A stretch of DNA of 64,000 nt from Cellulomonas sp. Leaf334. GTDB lineage: Bacteria > Actinomycetota > Actinomycetes > Actinomycetales > Cellulomonadaceae. The position numbers and the translations under genes were made by a program. Positions 44,587-52,373 of the stretch are shown in pieces. The notes under the pieces were generated by a model. The model was not told the origin of the DNA and did not search any database. It saw nothing but the letters and a program-made list of their open reading frames with translations. Position 1 is the first letter of the stretch; each line of letters starts with the position of its first letter. Location: positions 43,309 through 107,308 of the forward strand of contig NZ_LMOO01000009.1 in assembly GCF_001424195.1 (NCBI RefSeq), given 5' to 3'.

Positions 44587-45551
44587 GTGGACAGACACCG
44601 GAGATCTCTGCCGAGGCGGTGGTCCTGCCGCAACCACGTCGGCGCCAGCGCCGGTCGAAGCACCGTCCCGCCTGGGAGGGTCGCCCGTCGATCGGCGGAC
44701 AGGCCCTCAAGGTGATCGTGCTCGCGGCCGTCGTGCTGGCGGTCGTCTTCCCGCTGTACACCGTCATCCTCACGAGCCTGTCGACGCAGGCCGAGACGAT
44801 CCGCGTCGGTGGCCTGGTGACCGTGCCGGGCGAGCTGACGATCAACGCCTACACGCAGATCCTCGGCGGCGGGATCGTCGCGCGCGCCGCGCTGGTGAGC
44901 ACGTTCATCACCGTCGTCGGCACCGTGCTGTCCACCACGGTGTCGGTGATGGGCGCCTACGGGCTCTCCCGGCCGGGGTCGTTCGCGCACCGTCCGATCC
45001 TGTTCGTCTTCCTCATCACGATGTTCTTCGGCGCCGGTCTCATCCCGACGTACCTGCTGGTCAGCTCCCTGGGTCTGATCAACAGCTACTGGGCGCTGAT
45101 CCTGCCCGGGGCGGTGTCGGCGTTCAACGTGCTGATCCTGCGCAACTTCTTCATGGGCATCGACGTCTCGATCCTCGACGCGGCCCGCATCGACGGCGCC
45201 GGCGACTGGCGGATCCTCGGCCGGATCGTGCTGCCCATGTCGCGCGCGGTGATCGCCGTCGTCGCCCTCTTCTACGGCGTCGGCTACTGGAACGCGTTCT
45301 TCAACGCGATCCTCTACATCAACGACAACGCGAAGTGGCCCCTCCAGCTGGTGCTGCGGTCGTACGTGCTGCAGGGCGTCACCCTGCCGGGCAGCGGTGT
45401 CGGGCAGGTCGACGTGGCGACGGGCGCGGTGACCGGTCTTCCCATCAAGATGGCGGTGATGGTCCTCGCGATCGTGCCGATCCTCCTCGTGTACCCGTTC
45501 GTGCAGCGACACTTCACCAAGGGCGTGATCTTCGGCGCGATCAAGGGGTGA
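44583..45551 (+). CDS. Oligosaccharide ABC transporter permease 2 (YtcP/UgpE-like)
   Basis: A 322-residue six-helix permease with the EAA motif in LDAARIDGAGDWRILGRIVLPMSR and the family ending PFVQRHFTKGVIFGAIKG. It pairs with the previous gene as the heterodimeric channel. No ATP-binding protein gene is found anywhere in the locus, so a shared MsiK-type ATPase encoded elsewhere must energise it. Stop overlaps the GH42 GTG. Confidence 0.93.
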   Translation: MSGQTPEISAEAVVLPQPRRRQRRSKHRPAWEGRPSIGGQALKVIVLAAVVLAVVFPLYTVILTSLSTQAETIRVGGLVTVPGELTINAYTQILGGGIVARAALVSTFITVVGTVLSTTVSVMGAYGLSRPGSFAHRPILFVFLITMFFGAGLIPTYLLVSSLGLINSYWALILPGAVSAFNVLILRNFFMGIDVSILDAARIDGAGDWRILGRIVLPMSRAVIAVVALFYGVGYWNAFFNAILYINDNAKWPLQLVLRSYVLQGVTLPGSGVGQVDVATGAVTGLPIKMAVMVLAIVPILLVYPFVQRHFTKGVIFGAIKG

Positions 45552-48500
45552 CCAGCGTGCAGCCGTTCGAGGCGCTGACCCGGGACCGCGGGATCCTGTA
45601 CGGGGGCGACTACAACCCGGAGCAGTGGCCCCCGCACGTCTGGCGCGAGGACGTGGCCCTCATGCGCGAGGCCGGCGTCACCCTGGTGACCGTCGGCGTG
45701 TTCTCGTGGGCGACGCTCGAGCCCAGCCCGGGCGACCTGCGCTGGGACTGGCTCGACGAGGTGCTCGACCTGCTGCACGAGGGCGGGATCGCCGTCGACC
45801 TCGCGACGCCGTCCGCGTCCCCGCCGCCGTGGCTCGCCCGGCTGGACCCGACGACGTCCGCCGTGGACGCCTCGGGCGTGCGGATGAGCGTCGGCTCGCG
45901 CAACCAGTTCTGCCCGGGGTCGGAGGTGTACCGCGACCGGGTCGCGCGCTTCGTCCGGGCGCTCGTGGACCGGTACGCCGGCCATCCCGCGGTCGCGATG
46001 TGGCACGTCGGCAACGAGTTCGGCCAGGCGTGCTTCTGCGACCTGTGCGCCGACCGGTTCCGCACGTGGTTGGAGACGCGCTACGGCGACCTCGACGCCC
46101 TGAACCGCGCCTGGGGGACCGCGTTCTGGAGCCAGCGGTACGGCGACTGGCAGGAGATCGTGCCGCCGCGGGTCGCGCCGTACGTGCACAACCCGACGCA
46201 GCTGCTCGACTTCCGGCGGTTCACGTCCGACCAGCTGCGGGACGTGTACCGCCTGCAGGCGGAGATCATCCGCGCGTCGTCGTCGGCTCCCGTGACGACC
46301 AACGCGATGGGCTTCTTCCCGCTGGTCGACCAGTTCTCCTGGGCCGACGACCTCGACGTCGTCGCTGACGACCACTACGCGGACCCGGCCGACCCGTCGG
46401 CGCCCGCGCGCGCTGCCCTGACCCACGACCTGACCCGCGGGGTCGGCGGCGGCCGCCCGTGGGCGCTGCTCGAGCAGGCTGCCGGCGCCGTGAGCTGGCG
46501 GCCGCACAACCTGCCCAAGCTTGCGGGCGGGATGCTGCGGGACTCGCTGCGGGCGGTCGCGCACGGCGCGGACGCGATCTGCTACTTCCAGTGGCGGGCC
46601 TCGGCGCAGGGGTCCGAGCGGTTCCACTCGGCGATGCTCCCGCACGCCGGCCCGGACACGGACCTGCATCGCGCCGTCCGCGGGCAGGGCCAGCTGCTGG
46701 GCCGGCTGCGGGCGGTCGTCGGGACCGCGGTGGAGGCGCGCGTCGCGCTCGTCTTCGACTGGCCGTCGCTCTGGGCCGGTGAGGCGGACTCGGTGCCGAG
46801 CACGCACCTGCGCGTCCCCGACCAGCTCGCGGCCTACCACGAGCCGTTCTGGCGGGCGGGCATCGCGACCGACGTCGTCCCGCCGGGGGCCGACCTCGAC
46901 GGGTACGACCTGGTGGTGGTCCCGCTGCTGCACCTGGTGTCGGACGCCGACGCCGCCAACCTGGCGCGGGTGGCCGAGCGTGGCGGGACCCTCCTGGTCG
47001 GGCCGTTCAGCGGCATCGCCGACGAGGACCAGCGCATCCGGCAGGGCCGCTTCCCCGTGCCGTGGGCCGACGTGCTCGGCGTGTCCGGCGAGGAGCACCG
47101 CCCGCTGCCCACGACCGGCGTGCCGGTGCGCTCCGAGCGCTACGGCGCGTTCACCGCGTCCCTCTGGTCGGAGCACCTGACGGCGGAGGGTGCCGAGGTC
47201 CTCGCCACCTACGCGGGTGCGGGCCTCGACGGTCGTCCGGCGGTCCTCCGGCACGGCGGTTCCTGGTACGTCTCGACCGTGCCACCCGCACCGGTGCTCG
47301 CCGCGATCGTCGCGGACTGCGTCGCCGCGGCGGGCGTGGTGCCCCCGGTCCCGACCGTGCCCGACGGTGTCGAGGTCGCGCTGCGGGGCGGCCTGCTGTT
47401 CGTGCTCAACCACGGGGAGTCGGTGGCGGAGCTGGTCTGGACGGGCCGCGACCTGCTGGCGCAGACCGACGTCGACGGGCTGCTGCGACTGCCGGCCGGC
47501 GGCGCCGCGGTGCTAGCGCGGCGGGGGAGCGGTGCTGCTGCGCGTGGTCAGGACGGGCGCGAGGAGGCGGGTCTCGGCGGGCTGGTCCCCGGTGAGCCGG
47601 CCGATCGCCATGTCGACGGCGACGCTGCCGATGGTGTGCGCGGGCAGGTCGACCGCGGTGAGGGCCTCGGTCTGCCCGAGGGCCACGTCCTCCGGGCAGA
47701 CGGCGACCACCGAGATGTCCCGGGGCACGTCCTTGCCACGGGACCGCAGGGTCTCGAGGACCGCGGGCAGGGCGACCTCGTTGTGCACGATGACGGCGGT
47801 GACGCCCGGCAGGGTCGCGAGCACCTGGTCGACGGCCTCGATGGCGCCGCTGTGGGAGGACTCGCAGGTCTCGAACACGGCATCGAGGCCGAGCCGGGCG
47901 GACTCCTGCGTGAACCCGCGCACGAGGCGCGCGGCATAGGTGGTCCGTCGGCTGAGCACCGCCCGGGGGGAGCCGATGAGCGCGATCTGCCGGTGCCCGA
48001 GCCCGGCGAGGTGGGCCACCGCGGCCCGTCCGGCGGCCTCGAAGTCCAGGTCGACGCACGAGAACCCGGTGGCGTCGCGGGGCAGGCCGATGAGCACGGC
48101 GGGCTGGCGCTGCTTGCGCAGGATGGGCAGCCGGGGGTCCTCGGCCTCGACATCCATCATGATCACCGCGTCGACCATCGAGCCGGCCGCGACGCGTTCG
48201 ATCCCGTCGTGGTCGTCCTGGGTGAGCAGCAGGACGTCGTGCTTGAACGACTGCGCCCGCGTGACGACGCCGGTGACGAACTGCATGATCACGCCGACGT
48301 TGACGTCGACGCGCAGCGGCGCCATGAGCGCGAGGACCTGCGTGCGCTGCGACGCGAGCGCGCGGGCGCCCGCGTGCGGCCGGTAGTCGAGCTCGCGGAC
48401 GGCGCGCTCGACGCGCGCACGGGTCTCGGCGGAGATGGGTCGCTTGCCGGAGAACGTGTAGGACACGGTCGACACGGAGACTCCCGCCACGCGTGCCACG

Positions 48501-48700
48501 TCGTCGATCGTCGCCATCTCGTCATCCCCTCGTCGACACCCGCCGGGGCCACCCTAGCGAGTCGAACCGCCGTCGAAACGGCGGACGTCATTCCACCATC
48601 CTGGACAGCGTTCACGCTGCCCTTTAACGTAATACCAGCATCGAAACGCTTCGATGAAGGAACCGGTCCTCTGACCCACGACGCGAAGGCGCCACGATGA
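45548..48700 (+). CDS. GH42 beta-galactosidase; frame lacks its stop and continues antisense to lacI
   Basis: Residues 1 to about 655 are a complete family 42 beta-galactosidase: ILYGGDYNPEQWP near the start, acid/base Glu157 in WHVGNEFGQ, the Cys cluster CFCDLC that binds zinc, nucleophile Glu309 in WALLEQAAG, then the trimerisation and C-terminal domains ending with LPAGGAAVLARR. No signal peptide, so it acts on imported sugars. No stop codon follows: the frame stays open from about 47525 to a TGA at 48698-48700, adding some 390 residues that are exactly the antisense of lacI and have shadow-frame composition. A TAG one frame away at 47514-47516, inside CTAG, looks like the lost stop. Either a small indel (real or a sequence error) or a genuine extension explains this. 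Confidence 0.8.
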   Translation: MTSVQPFEALTRDRGILYGGDYNPEQWPPHVWREDVALMREAGVTLVTVGVFSWATLEPSPGDLRWDWLDEVLDLLHEGGIAVDLATPSASPPPWLARLDPTTSAVDASGVRMSVGSRNQFCPGSEVYRDRVARFVRALVDRYAGHPAVAMWHVGNEFGQACFCDLCADRFRTWLETRYGDLDALNRAWGTAFWSQRYGDWQEIVPPRVAPYVHNPTQLLDFRRFTSDQLRDVYRLQAEIIRASSSAPVTTNAMGFFPLVDQFSWADDLDVVADDHYADPADPSAPARAALTHDLTRGVGGGRPWALLEQAAGAVSWRPHNLPKLAGGMLRDSLRAVAHGADAICYFQWRASAQGSERFHSAMLPHAGPDTDLHRAVRGQGQLLGRLRAVVGTAVEARVALVFDWPSLWAGEADSVPSTHLRVPDQLAAYHEPFWRAGIATDVVPPGADLDGYDLVVVPLLHLVSDADAANLARVAERGGTLLVGPFSGIADEDQRIRQGRFPVPWADVLGVSGEEHRPLPTTGVPVRSERYGAFTASLWSEHLTAEGAEVLATYAGAGLDGRPAVLRHGGSWYVSTVPPAPVLAAIVADCVAAAGVVPPVPTVPDGVEVALRGGLLFVLNHGESVAELVWTGRDLLAQTDVDGLLRLPAGGAAVLARRGSGAAARGQDGREEAGLGGLVPGEPADRHVDGDAADGVRGQVDRGEGLGLPEGHVLRADGDHRDVPGHVLATGPQGLEDRGQGDLVVHDDGGDARQGREHLVDGLDGAAVGGLAGLEHGIEAEPGGLLREPAHEARGIGGPSAEHRPGGADERDLPVPEPGEVGHRGPSGGLEVQVDAREPGGVAGQADEHGGLALLAQDGQPGVLGLDIHHDHRVDHRAGRDAFDPVVVVLGEQQDVVLERLRPRDDAGDELHDHADVDVDAQRRHEREDLRALRRERAGARVRPVVELADGALDARTGLGGDGSLAGERVGHGRHGDSRHACHVVDRRHLVIPSSTPAGATLASRTAVETADVIPPSWTAFTLPFNVIPASKRFDEGTGPLTHDAKAPR
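47513..48517 (-). CDS. LacI-family transcriptional regulator of the oligosaccharide locus
   Basis: A 334-residue repressor with the canonical N-terminal helix-turn-helix MATIDDVARVAGVSVSTVSY, hinge helix (YRPHAGARALAS) and a periplasmic-binding-protein-like effector domain ending PVLTTRSSTAPPPR. All hallmarks of LacI/GalR proteins that bind CpG-centred palindromes are present. It is divergent from the GH31 gene and lies entirely antisense to the open extension of GH42. The four TCGAANCGNTTCGA-like sites in the locus are its probable operators. The inducer is probably a sugar from the imported oligosaccharide. Confidence 0.93.
   Translation of the reverse strand: MATIDDVARVAGVSVSTVSYTFSGKRPISAETRARVERAVRELDYRPHAGARALASQRTQVLALMAPLRVDVNVGVIMQFVTGVVTRAQSFKHDVLLLTQDDHDGIERVAAGSMVDAVIMMDVEAEDPRLPILRKQRQPAVLIGLPRDATGFSCVDLDFEAAGRAAVAHLAGLGHRQIALIGSPRAVLSRRTTYAARLVRGFTQESARLGLDAVFETCESSHSGAIEAVDQVLATLPGVTAVIVHNEVALPAVLETLRSRGKDVPRDISVVAVCPEDVALGQTEALTAVDLPAHTIGSVAVDMAIGRLTGDQPAETRLLAPVLTTRSSTAPPPR
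48641..48654. promoter_or_regulatory. LacI-type operator before the GH31 gene
   Basis: TCGAAACGCTTCGA, flanked to ATCGAAACGCTTCGAT, 42 bp before the GH31 start and just after an AT-rich TAATAC. Half-sites TCGAA also occur at 48562 and 48573 near the lacI start, which may allow autoregulation. Confidence 0.8.
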
Positions 48701-50964
48701 AGTTCACCGACGGCTACTGGCAGCACCTCCCGGGCGTCACCGTCCTGCGACCGCGCGAGATCGCGGACGTGGTGGTGGGCGAGGAGTCCCTGACCGTGTA
48801 CGCCTCGACGGTGCCGCTCACGTCCCGCGGGGACACGCTCAACAAGGCCCTCGTCACGGTGTCGTTCCACAGCCCGATGGACGACGTGATCGGCGTGCGC
48901 ATCGAGCACCACCGCGGCGGTGTCGACCGGGGCCCGGCCTTCGCGCTGACCAGGACCCCCGCCGACGTCAAGGTCGTCGAGGCCGAGGACGCCGCGGACG
49001 GCATCGCGACCTTCCGCGCCGGCGCCCTGACCGCCCGCATCTCGACCCGTGGCGCCTGGAACGTCGAGTTCGAGGCCGACGGGAAGGTCCTGACCTCGTC
49101 GACCGCCCGCTCGGTCGGCGTCGTGACGGACGCCCGCGGCGACGCGTACGTGCACGAGCAGCTCGGCCTGGGCGTCCGCGAGCACGTCTACGGCCTGGGC
49201 GAGCGCTTCGGTGCGTTCGTGAAGAACGGGCAGTCCGTCGACATCTGGAACGAGGACGGCGGCACCGCGAGCGAGCAGGCGTACAAGAACGTGCCGTTCT
49301 ACCTGTCCGACGCGGGCTACGGCGTGTTCGTCGACCACCCGGGCCGCGTCTCGTTCGAGGTCGGCTCCGAGGCGGTCTCCCGCACGCAGTTCTCGGTCGC
49401 GGGGGAGTCCCTCGAGTACTACGTCATCCACGGCCCGACGCCCAAGGACGTGCTGCGGCGCTACACCGCGCTGACCGGCCGCCCGGCGCAGGTCCCGGCC
49501 TGGTCGTACGGGCTGTGGCTGTCGACGTCGTTCACCACGCAGTACGACGAGGCAACCGTGATGTCGTTCGTCGACGGCATGGCCGAGCGCGGGCTGCCCC
49601 TGAGCGTGTTCCACTTCGACTGCTTCTGGATGCGGGCGTACCACTGGACCGACTTCACGTGGGACCCGGCGACGTTCCCCGACCCCGAGGGCCTCCTCGC
49701 CCGCCTGCACGCCAAGGGCCTGAAGGTCTGCGTCTGGATCAACCCGTACATCGCGCAGCGCTCGGCGCTCTTCGACGAGGGCCGCGCCGCCGGCTACCTG
49801 GTGACCCGGGCGGACGGCACGGTCCGGCAGACCGACCAGTGGCAGTCCGGCATGGGGCTCGTCGACTTCACCAACCCGGACGCGGTCGCCTGGTACCAGG
49901 GCTACCTGCGGCACCTGATCGCCCAGGGTGTCGACTCCTTCAAGACCGACTTCGGCGAGCGGATCCCGACCGACGTCGTCTGGCACGACGGTTCCGACCC
50001 CGAGCGGATGCACAACCACTACACGCACCTCTACAACCGCGCCGTGTTCGACGTGCTCGAGGCCGAGCGCGGCGAGGGCGAGGCCGTGCTGTTCGCCCGG
50101 TCGGCCACCGCGGGCGGCCAGCAGTTCCCGGTGCACTGGGGCGGCGACAGCGAGTCGACGTTCGTGTCGATGGCCGAGACGCTGCGCGGCGGGCTGTCGC
50201 TGGCCTCCTCGGGCTTCGGTTTCTGGAGCCACGACATCGGCGGCTTCGAGGGCACGCCCGACGCGGCCGTGTTCAAGCGCTGGCTCGCCTTCGGTCTGCT
50301 CTCGTCGCACAGCCGCCTGCACGGCTCGGACTCCTACCGGGTGCCGTGGGCGTTCGACGAGGAGGCCGTCGACGTCGCGCGGCTGTTCACCCGCCTCAAG
50401 CTCTCGCTCATGCCCTACCTCGCACGGCTGGGGCAGGACGCCCACACGTCCGGGGTCCCCGTCATGCGCCCGATGGTGCTGGAGTTCCCCGACGACCCGG
50501 GCGCGGCGACCGTCGACACCCAGTACATGCTCGGCGAGAGCCTCCTCGTCGCCCCGGTGTTCACTGCCGAGGGTGACGTCGACGTCTACCTGCCGGACGG
50601 GACGTGGACGTCGCTGCTCACGGGTGACCAGGTGACCGGCCCGCGCTGGGTCCGCGAGAAGCACGGCTACCTCTCGCTGCCCGTCTACGTCCGCCAGGAC
50701 ACCGTGCTGCCCGTCGGCGCGCGCTCGGACCGGCCTGACTACGCGTGGGCCGACGGTGTCACGCTGCGACTCGTCGAGCTCGCCGACGGCCACCGTTCGG
50801 TGACCCGGGTCGGGGACGCCAGCTTCGTCGTGACCCGGGACGGGTCGGCGGTCCGGGTCGAGGCGCGGGGGACCGACGCGCCGTGGTCGGTCGCGCTGGC
50901 CGGCGGTCCCACGGCGACCGCGGACGCCGGCCAGGACGTGGTGACGCTGACGATCGGGACGTGA
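48697..50964 (+). CDS. yicI: GH31 alpha-xylosidase (YicI type)
   Basis: A 755-residue cytoplasmic family 31 enzyme that releases alpha-linked xylose from the non-reducing end of xyloglucan oligosaccharides or isoprimeverose. The nucleophile is Asp418 in FKTDFGERIPTDV and the acid/base Asp484 in PVHWGGDSEST, positions almost identical to E. coli YicI (416 and 482). FARSATAGGQQFPVHW and the N-terminal MKFTDGYWQ are also YicI-type, which separates it from alpha-glucosidases. The ATG overlaps the TGA that ends the open GH42 frame. A LacI-type operator lies upstream. Confidence 0.94.
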   Translation: MKFTDGYWQHLPGVTVLRPREIADVVVGEESLTVYASTVPLTSRGDTLNKALVTVSFHSPMDDVIGVRIEHHRGGVDRGPAFALTRTPADVKVVEAEDAADGIATFRAGALTARISTRGAWNVEFEADGKVLTSSTARSVGVVTDARGDAYVHEQLGLGVREHVYGLGERFGAFVKNGQSVDIWNEDGGTASEQAYKNVPFYLSDAGYGVFVDHPGRVSFEVGSEAVSRTQFSVAGESLEYYVIHGPTPKDVLRRYTALTGRPAQVPAWSYGLWLSTSFTTQYDEATVMSFVDGMAERGLPLSVFHFDCFWMRAYHWTDFTWDPATFPDPEGLLARLHAKGLKVCVWINPYIAQRSALFDEGRAAGYLVTRADGTVRQTDQWQSGMGLVDFTNPDAVAWYQGYLRHLIAQGVDSFKTDFGERIPTDVVWHDGSDPERMHNHYTHLYNRAVFDVLEAERGEGEAVLFARSATAGGQQFPVHWGGDSESTFVSMAETLRGGLSLASSGFGFWSHDIGGFEGTPDAAVFKRWLAFGLLSSHSRLHGSDSYRVPWAFDEEAVDVARLFTRLKLSLMPYLARLGQDAHTSGVPVMRPMVLEFPDDPGAATVDTQYMLGESLLVAPVFTAEGDVDVYLPDGTWTSLLTGDQVTGPRWVREKHGYLSLPVYVRQDTVLPVGARSDRPDYAWADGVTLRLVELADGHRSVTRVGDASFVVTRDGSAVRVEARGTDAPWSVALAGGPTATADAGQDVVTLTIGT

Positions 50965-50991
50965 CCCGCGAAACGCTAGGGTGACCGCACT

Positions 50992-51567
50992 GTGAGTGCC
51001 TCTCCCCAGCGTCAGCGCATCCTCGACAACGCCGTCCGGATCCTCGCCGAGCACGGCACGGGTGGTCTGACCGTCCGGGCCGTGGCGGCGGCGTCGGACT
51101 GCTCGACCACGGGCATCTACACGTACTTCGGCGGCAAGACCGGTCTGCTCGACGCGATGTACGCCGACGGCTTCACGCTCTTCGGTGCCTATGTGGCCGA
51201 GCCGGACTCGCTGCCGGACCCGGTGGAGCGGCTGGTGGAGTCGTGCCGGCGGTACTGGGACTGGGCCCTGGCCCACCCGACGCAGTACCAGCTGATGTTC
51301 GTCACCGCGCAGGCACGGTTCGAGCCGAGCGCCGCGTCGATCCTGATCGCGGAGGCGACGTTCGCGGACCTCGTCGCCCGCGTGCGCCTGGTCCGCACCG
51401 ACCTAGCCGACGAGGACGTCGACGATGCCGCCCACCAGCTGTGGGCCCTCCTGCACGGCTACGTGATGTTGCAGCTCTTCACGTCGAGCACCGGTGCGGA
51501 CGCGGCGGTGGGCCGCTTCGAGCGCGGGGTGCTCGCCCTGCTGCGCACCGGGCCCTCCCCGGTCTGA
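50992..51567 (+). CDS. TetR/AcrR-family transcriptional regulator
   Basis: A 191-residue regulator with helix-turn-helix DNAVRILAEHGTGGLTVRAVAAASDCSTTGIYTYFGGKTGLL and a C-terminal domain of the WHG type (LWALLHGYVMLQLF). A TAGGGT -10 element at 50975-50980 with no ribosome binding site suggests a leaderless GTG start. It converges on the PEBP lipoprotein gene with 2 bp between stops. A palindrome before that gene (52219-52233) is a candidate target. Confidence 0.92.
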   Translation: MSASPQRQRILDNAVRILAEHGTGGLTVRAVAAASDCSTTGIYTYFGGKTGLLDAMYADGFTLFGAYVAEPDSLPDPVERLVESCRRYWDWALAHPTQYQLMFVTAQARFEPSAASILIAEATFADLVARVRLVRTDLADEDVDDAAHQLWALLHGYVMLQLFTSSTGADAAVGRFERGVLALLRTGPSPV

Positions 51568-51569
51568 CC

Positions 51570-52190
51570 TCAGCCGGCGGGTGCCTCGTAGGCGTGGAAC
51601 CCGGTGAGCTCCGCGGCCTCGATCACGTGACCGGCGCCCGCGTCGATCACGGCCTGTCCCTTCGACCCCTCGGGGATGTCGAGCGTGGTGTCGAGCGCGT
51701 ACACCGTGAACCACAGCTCCCACCGCTCGCCCTCCTTCGAGCACGGGCCCAGCATCTTGTCCCAGCCGATGCCGTTCGTGGCGATCGTCCCGACGTCGGG
51801 GTTCTCCGCGCTCGCGGGCAGGTTCGTGACGTCGGTGGGGATGTCCGCGAGCGTCCAGCGGTTGAGCGGTCCGCCGCCCTCCGCGGTGAAGGTGACGACG
51901 ACGCTCTCGGTGCCCTCCGGGAGGCCGTCCCAGTGCAGCTCGGGGCGGACGTTCTCGCCCGCGCAGCCGTAGCCGCTCAGCTCGATGCTGCGCGGGAAGT
52001 CACCGCCGGCCGTGAAGTCGGTGCTGGCGAGCACCAGGTCGCCGTCGGGCTCGGACGGCTCCCACCCGGGCCACACCCGAGGTGGGCCGGCGGGGGCGGA
52101 GGGTTCCGTCGGGACGGCTGCGGGCTGGCTGCAGGCGGCGAGGGCGAGCGCCGACGCGGTGCACAGCAGGACGGGTCGAGAGGTGCGCAC
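51570..52190 (-). CDS. PEBP (YbhB/YbcL)-family lipoprotein
   Basis: A 206-residue exported lipoprotein: signal peptide with lipobox ALAAC (Cys20), an Ala/Pro linker, and a phosphatidylethanolamine-binding-protein domain with ELSGYGCAGENVRPELHWDGLPEGTES, FTAEGGGPLNRWTLADIP, and the conserved CSKEGERWELWFTVYALD near the end. PEBP proteins bind anionic ligands or act as inhibitors; the bacterial role is unclear. The GTG is the start because it begins the signal peptide. Flanked by the TetR gene and the GH1 gene; the reason for its place within the sugar locus is unknown. Confidence 0.88.
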   Translation of the reverse strand: MRTSRPVLLCTASALALAACSQPAAVPTEPSAPAGPPRVWPGWEPSEPDGDLVLASTDFTAGGDFPRSIELSGYGCAGENVRPELHWDGLPEGTESVVVTFTAEGGGPLNRWTLADIPTDVTNLPASAENPDVGTIATNGIGWDKMLGPCSKEGERWELWFTVYALDTTLDIPEGSKGQAVIDAGAGHVIEAAELTGFHAYEAPAG

Positions 52191-52218
52191 GATGGTCTCC
52201 GGGGGATCGAGGACAGGA

Positions 52219-52233
52219 CGTAACAATGTTACG
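52219..52233. promoter_or_regulatory. Palindrome CGTAACA-A-TGTTACG upstream of the PEBP gene
   Basis: Perfect 7-bp arms around a single central base, 29 bp before the PEBP lipoprotein start. The form is typical of TetR-family operators, and a TetR gene lies next to the target. Confidence 0.6.
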
Positions 52234-52275
52234 GACAGTAGCGACCGGGCTTTTGCGGCGGACCGGAACCGTGTA

Positions 52276-52289
52276 TCGTATCGATTCGA
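52276..52289. promoter_or_regulatory. LacI-type operator before the GH1 gene
   Basis: TCGTATCGATTCGA matches the locus pattern except for the fourth base. It lies 84 bp before the GH1 start, about 17 bp downstream of a TTGCGG that could be a -35 element (52253-52258). Confidence 0.7.
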
Positions 52290-52373
52290 TCTTCTCTGGA
52301 CGTGACAGTTGGTCCCCGCATGGGTGCGCTCCCACGGTCCGTCGAACCTCCGCCCGACAGAAGGAACCTCTCC

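Noticed and set aside
47525..48700. The GH42 extension as a genuine C-terminal domain
   Set aside because: The residues are the exact antisense of a fully conserved lacI gene and lack any domain-like pattern; kept only as an open-frame observation.
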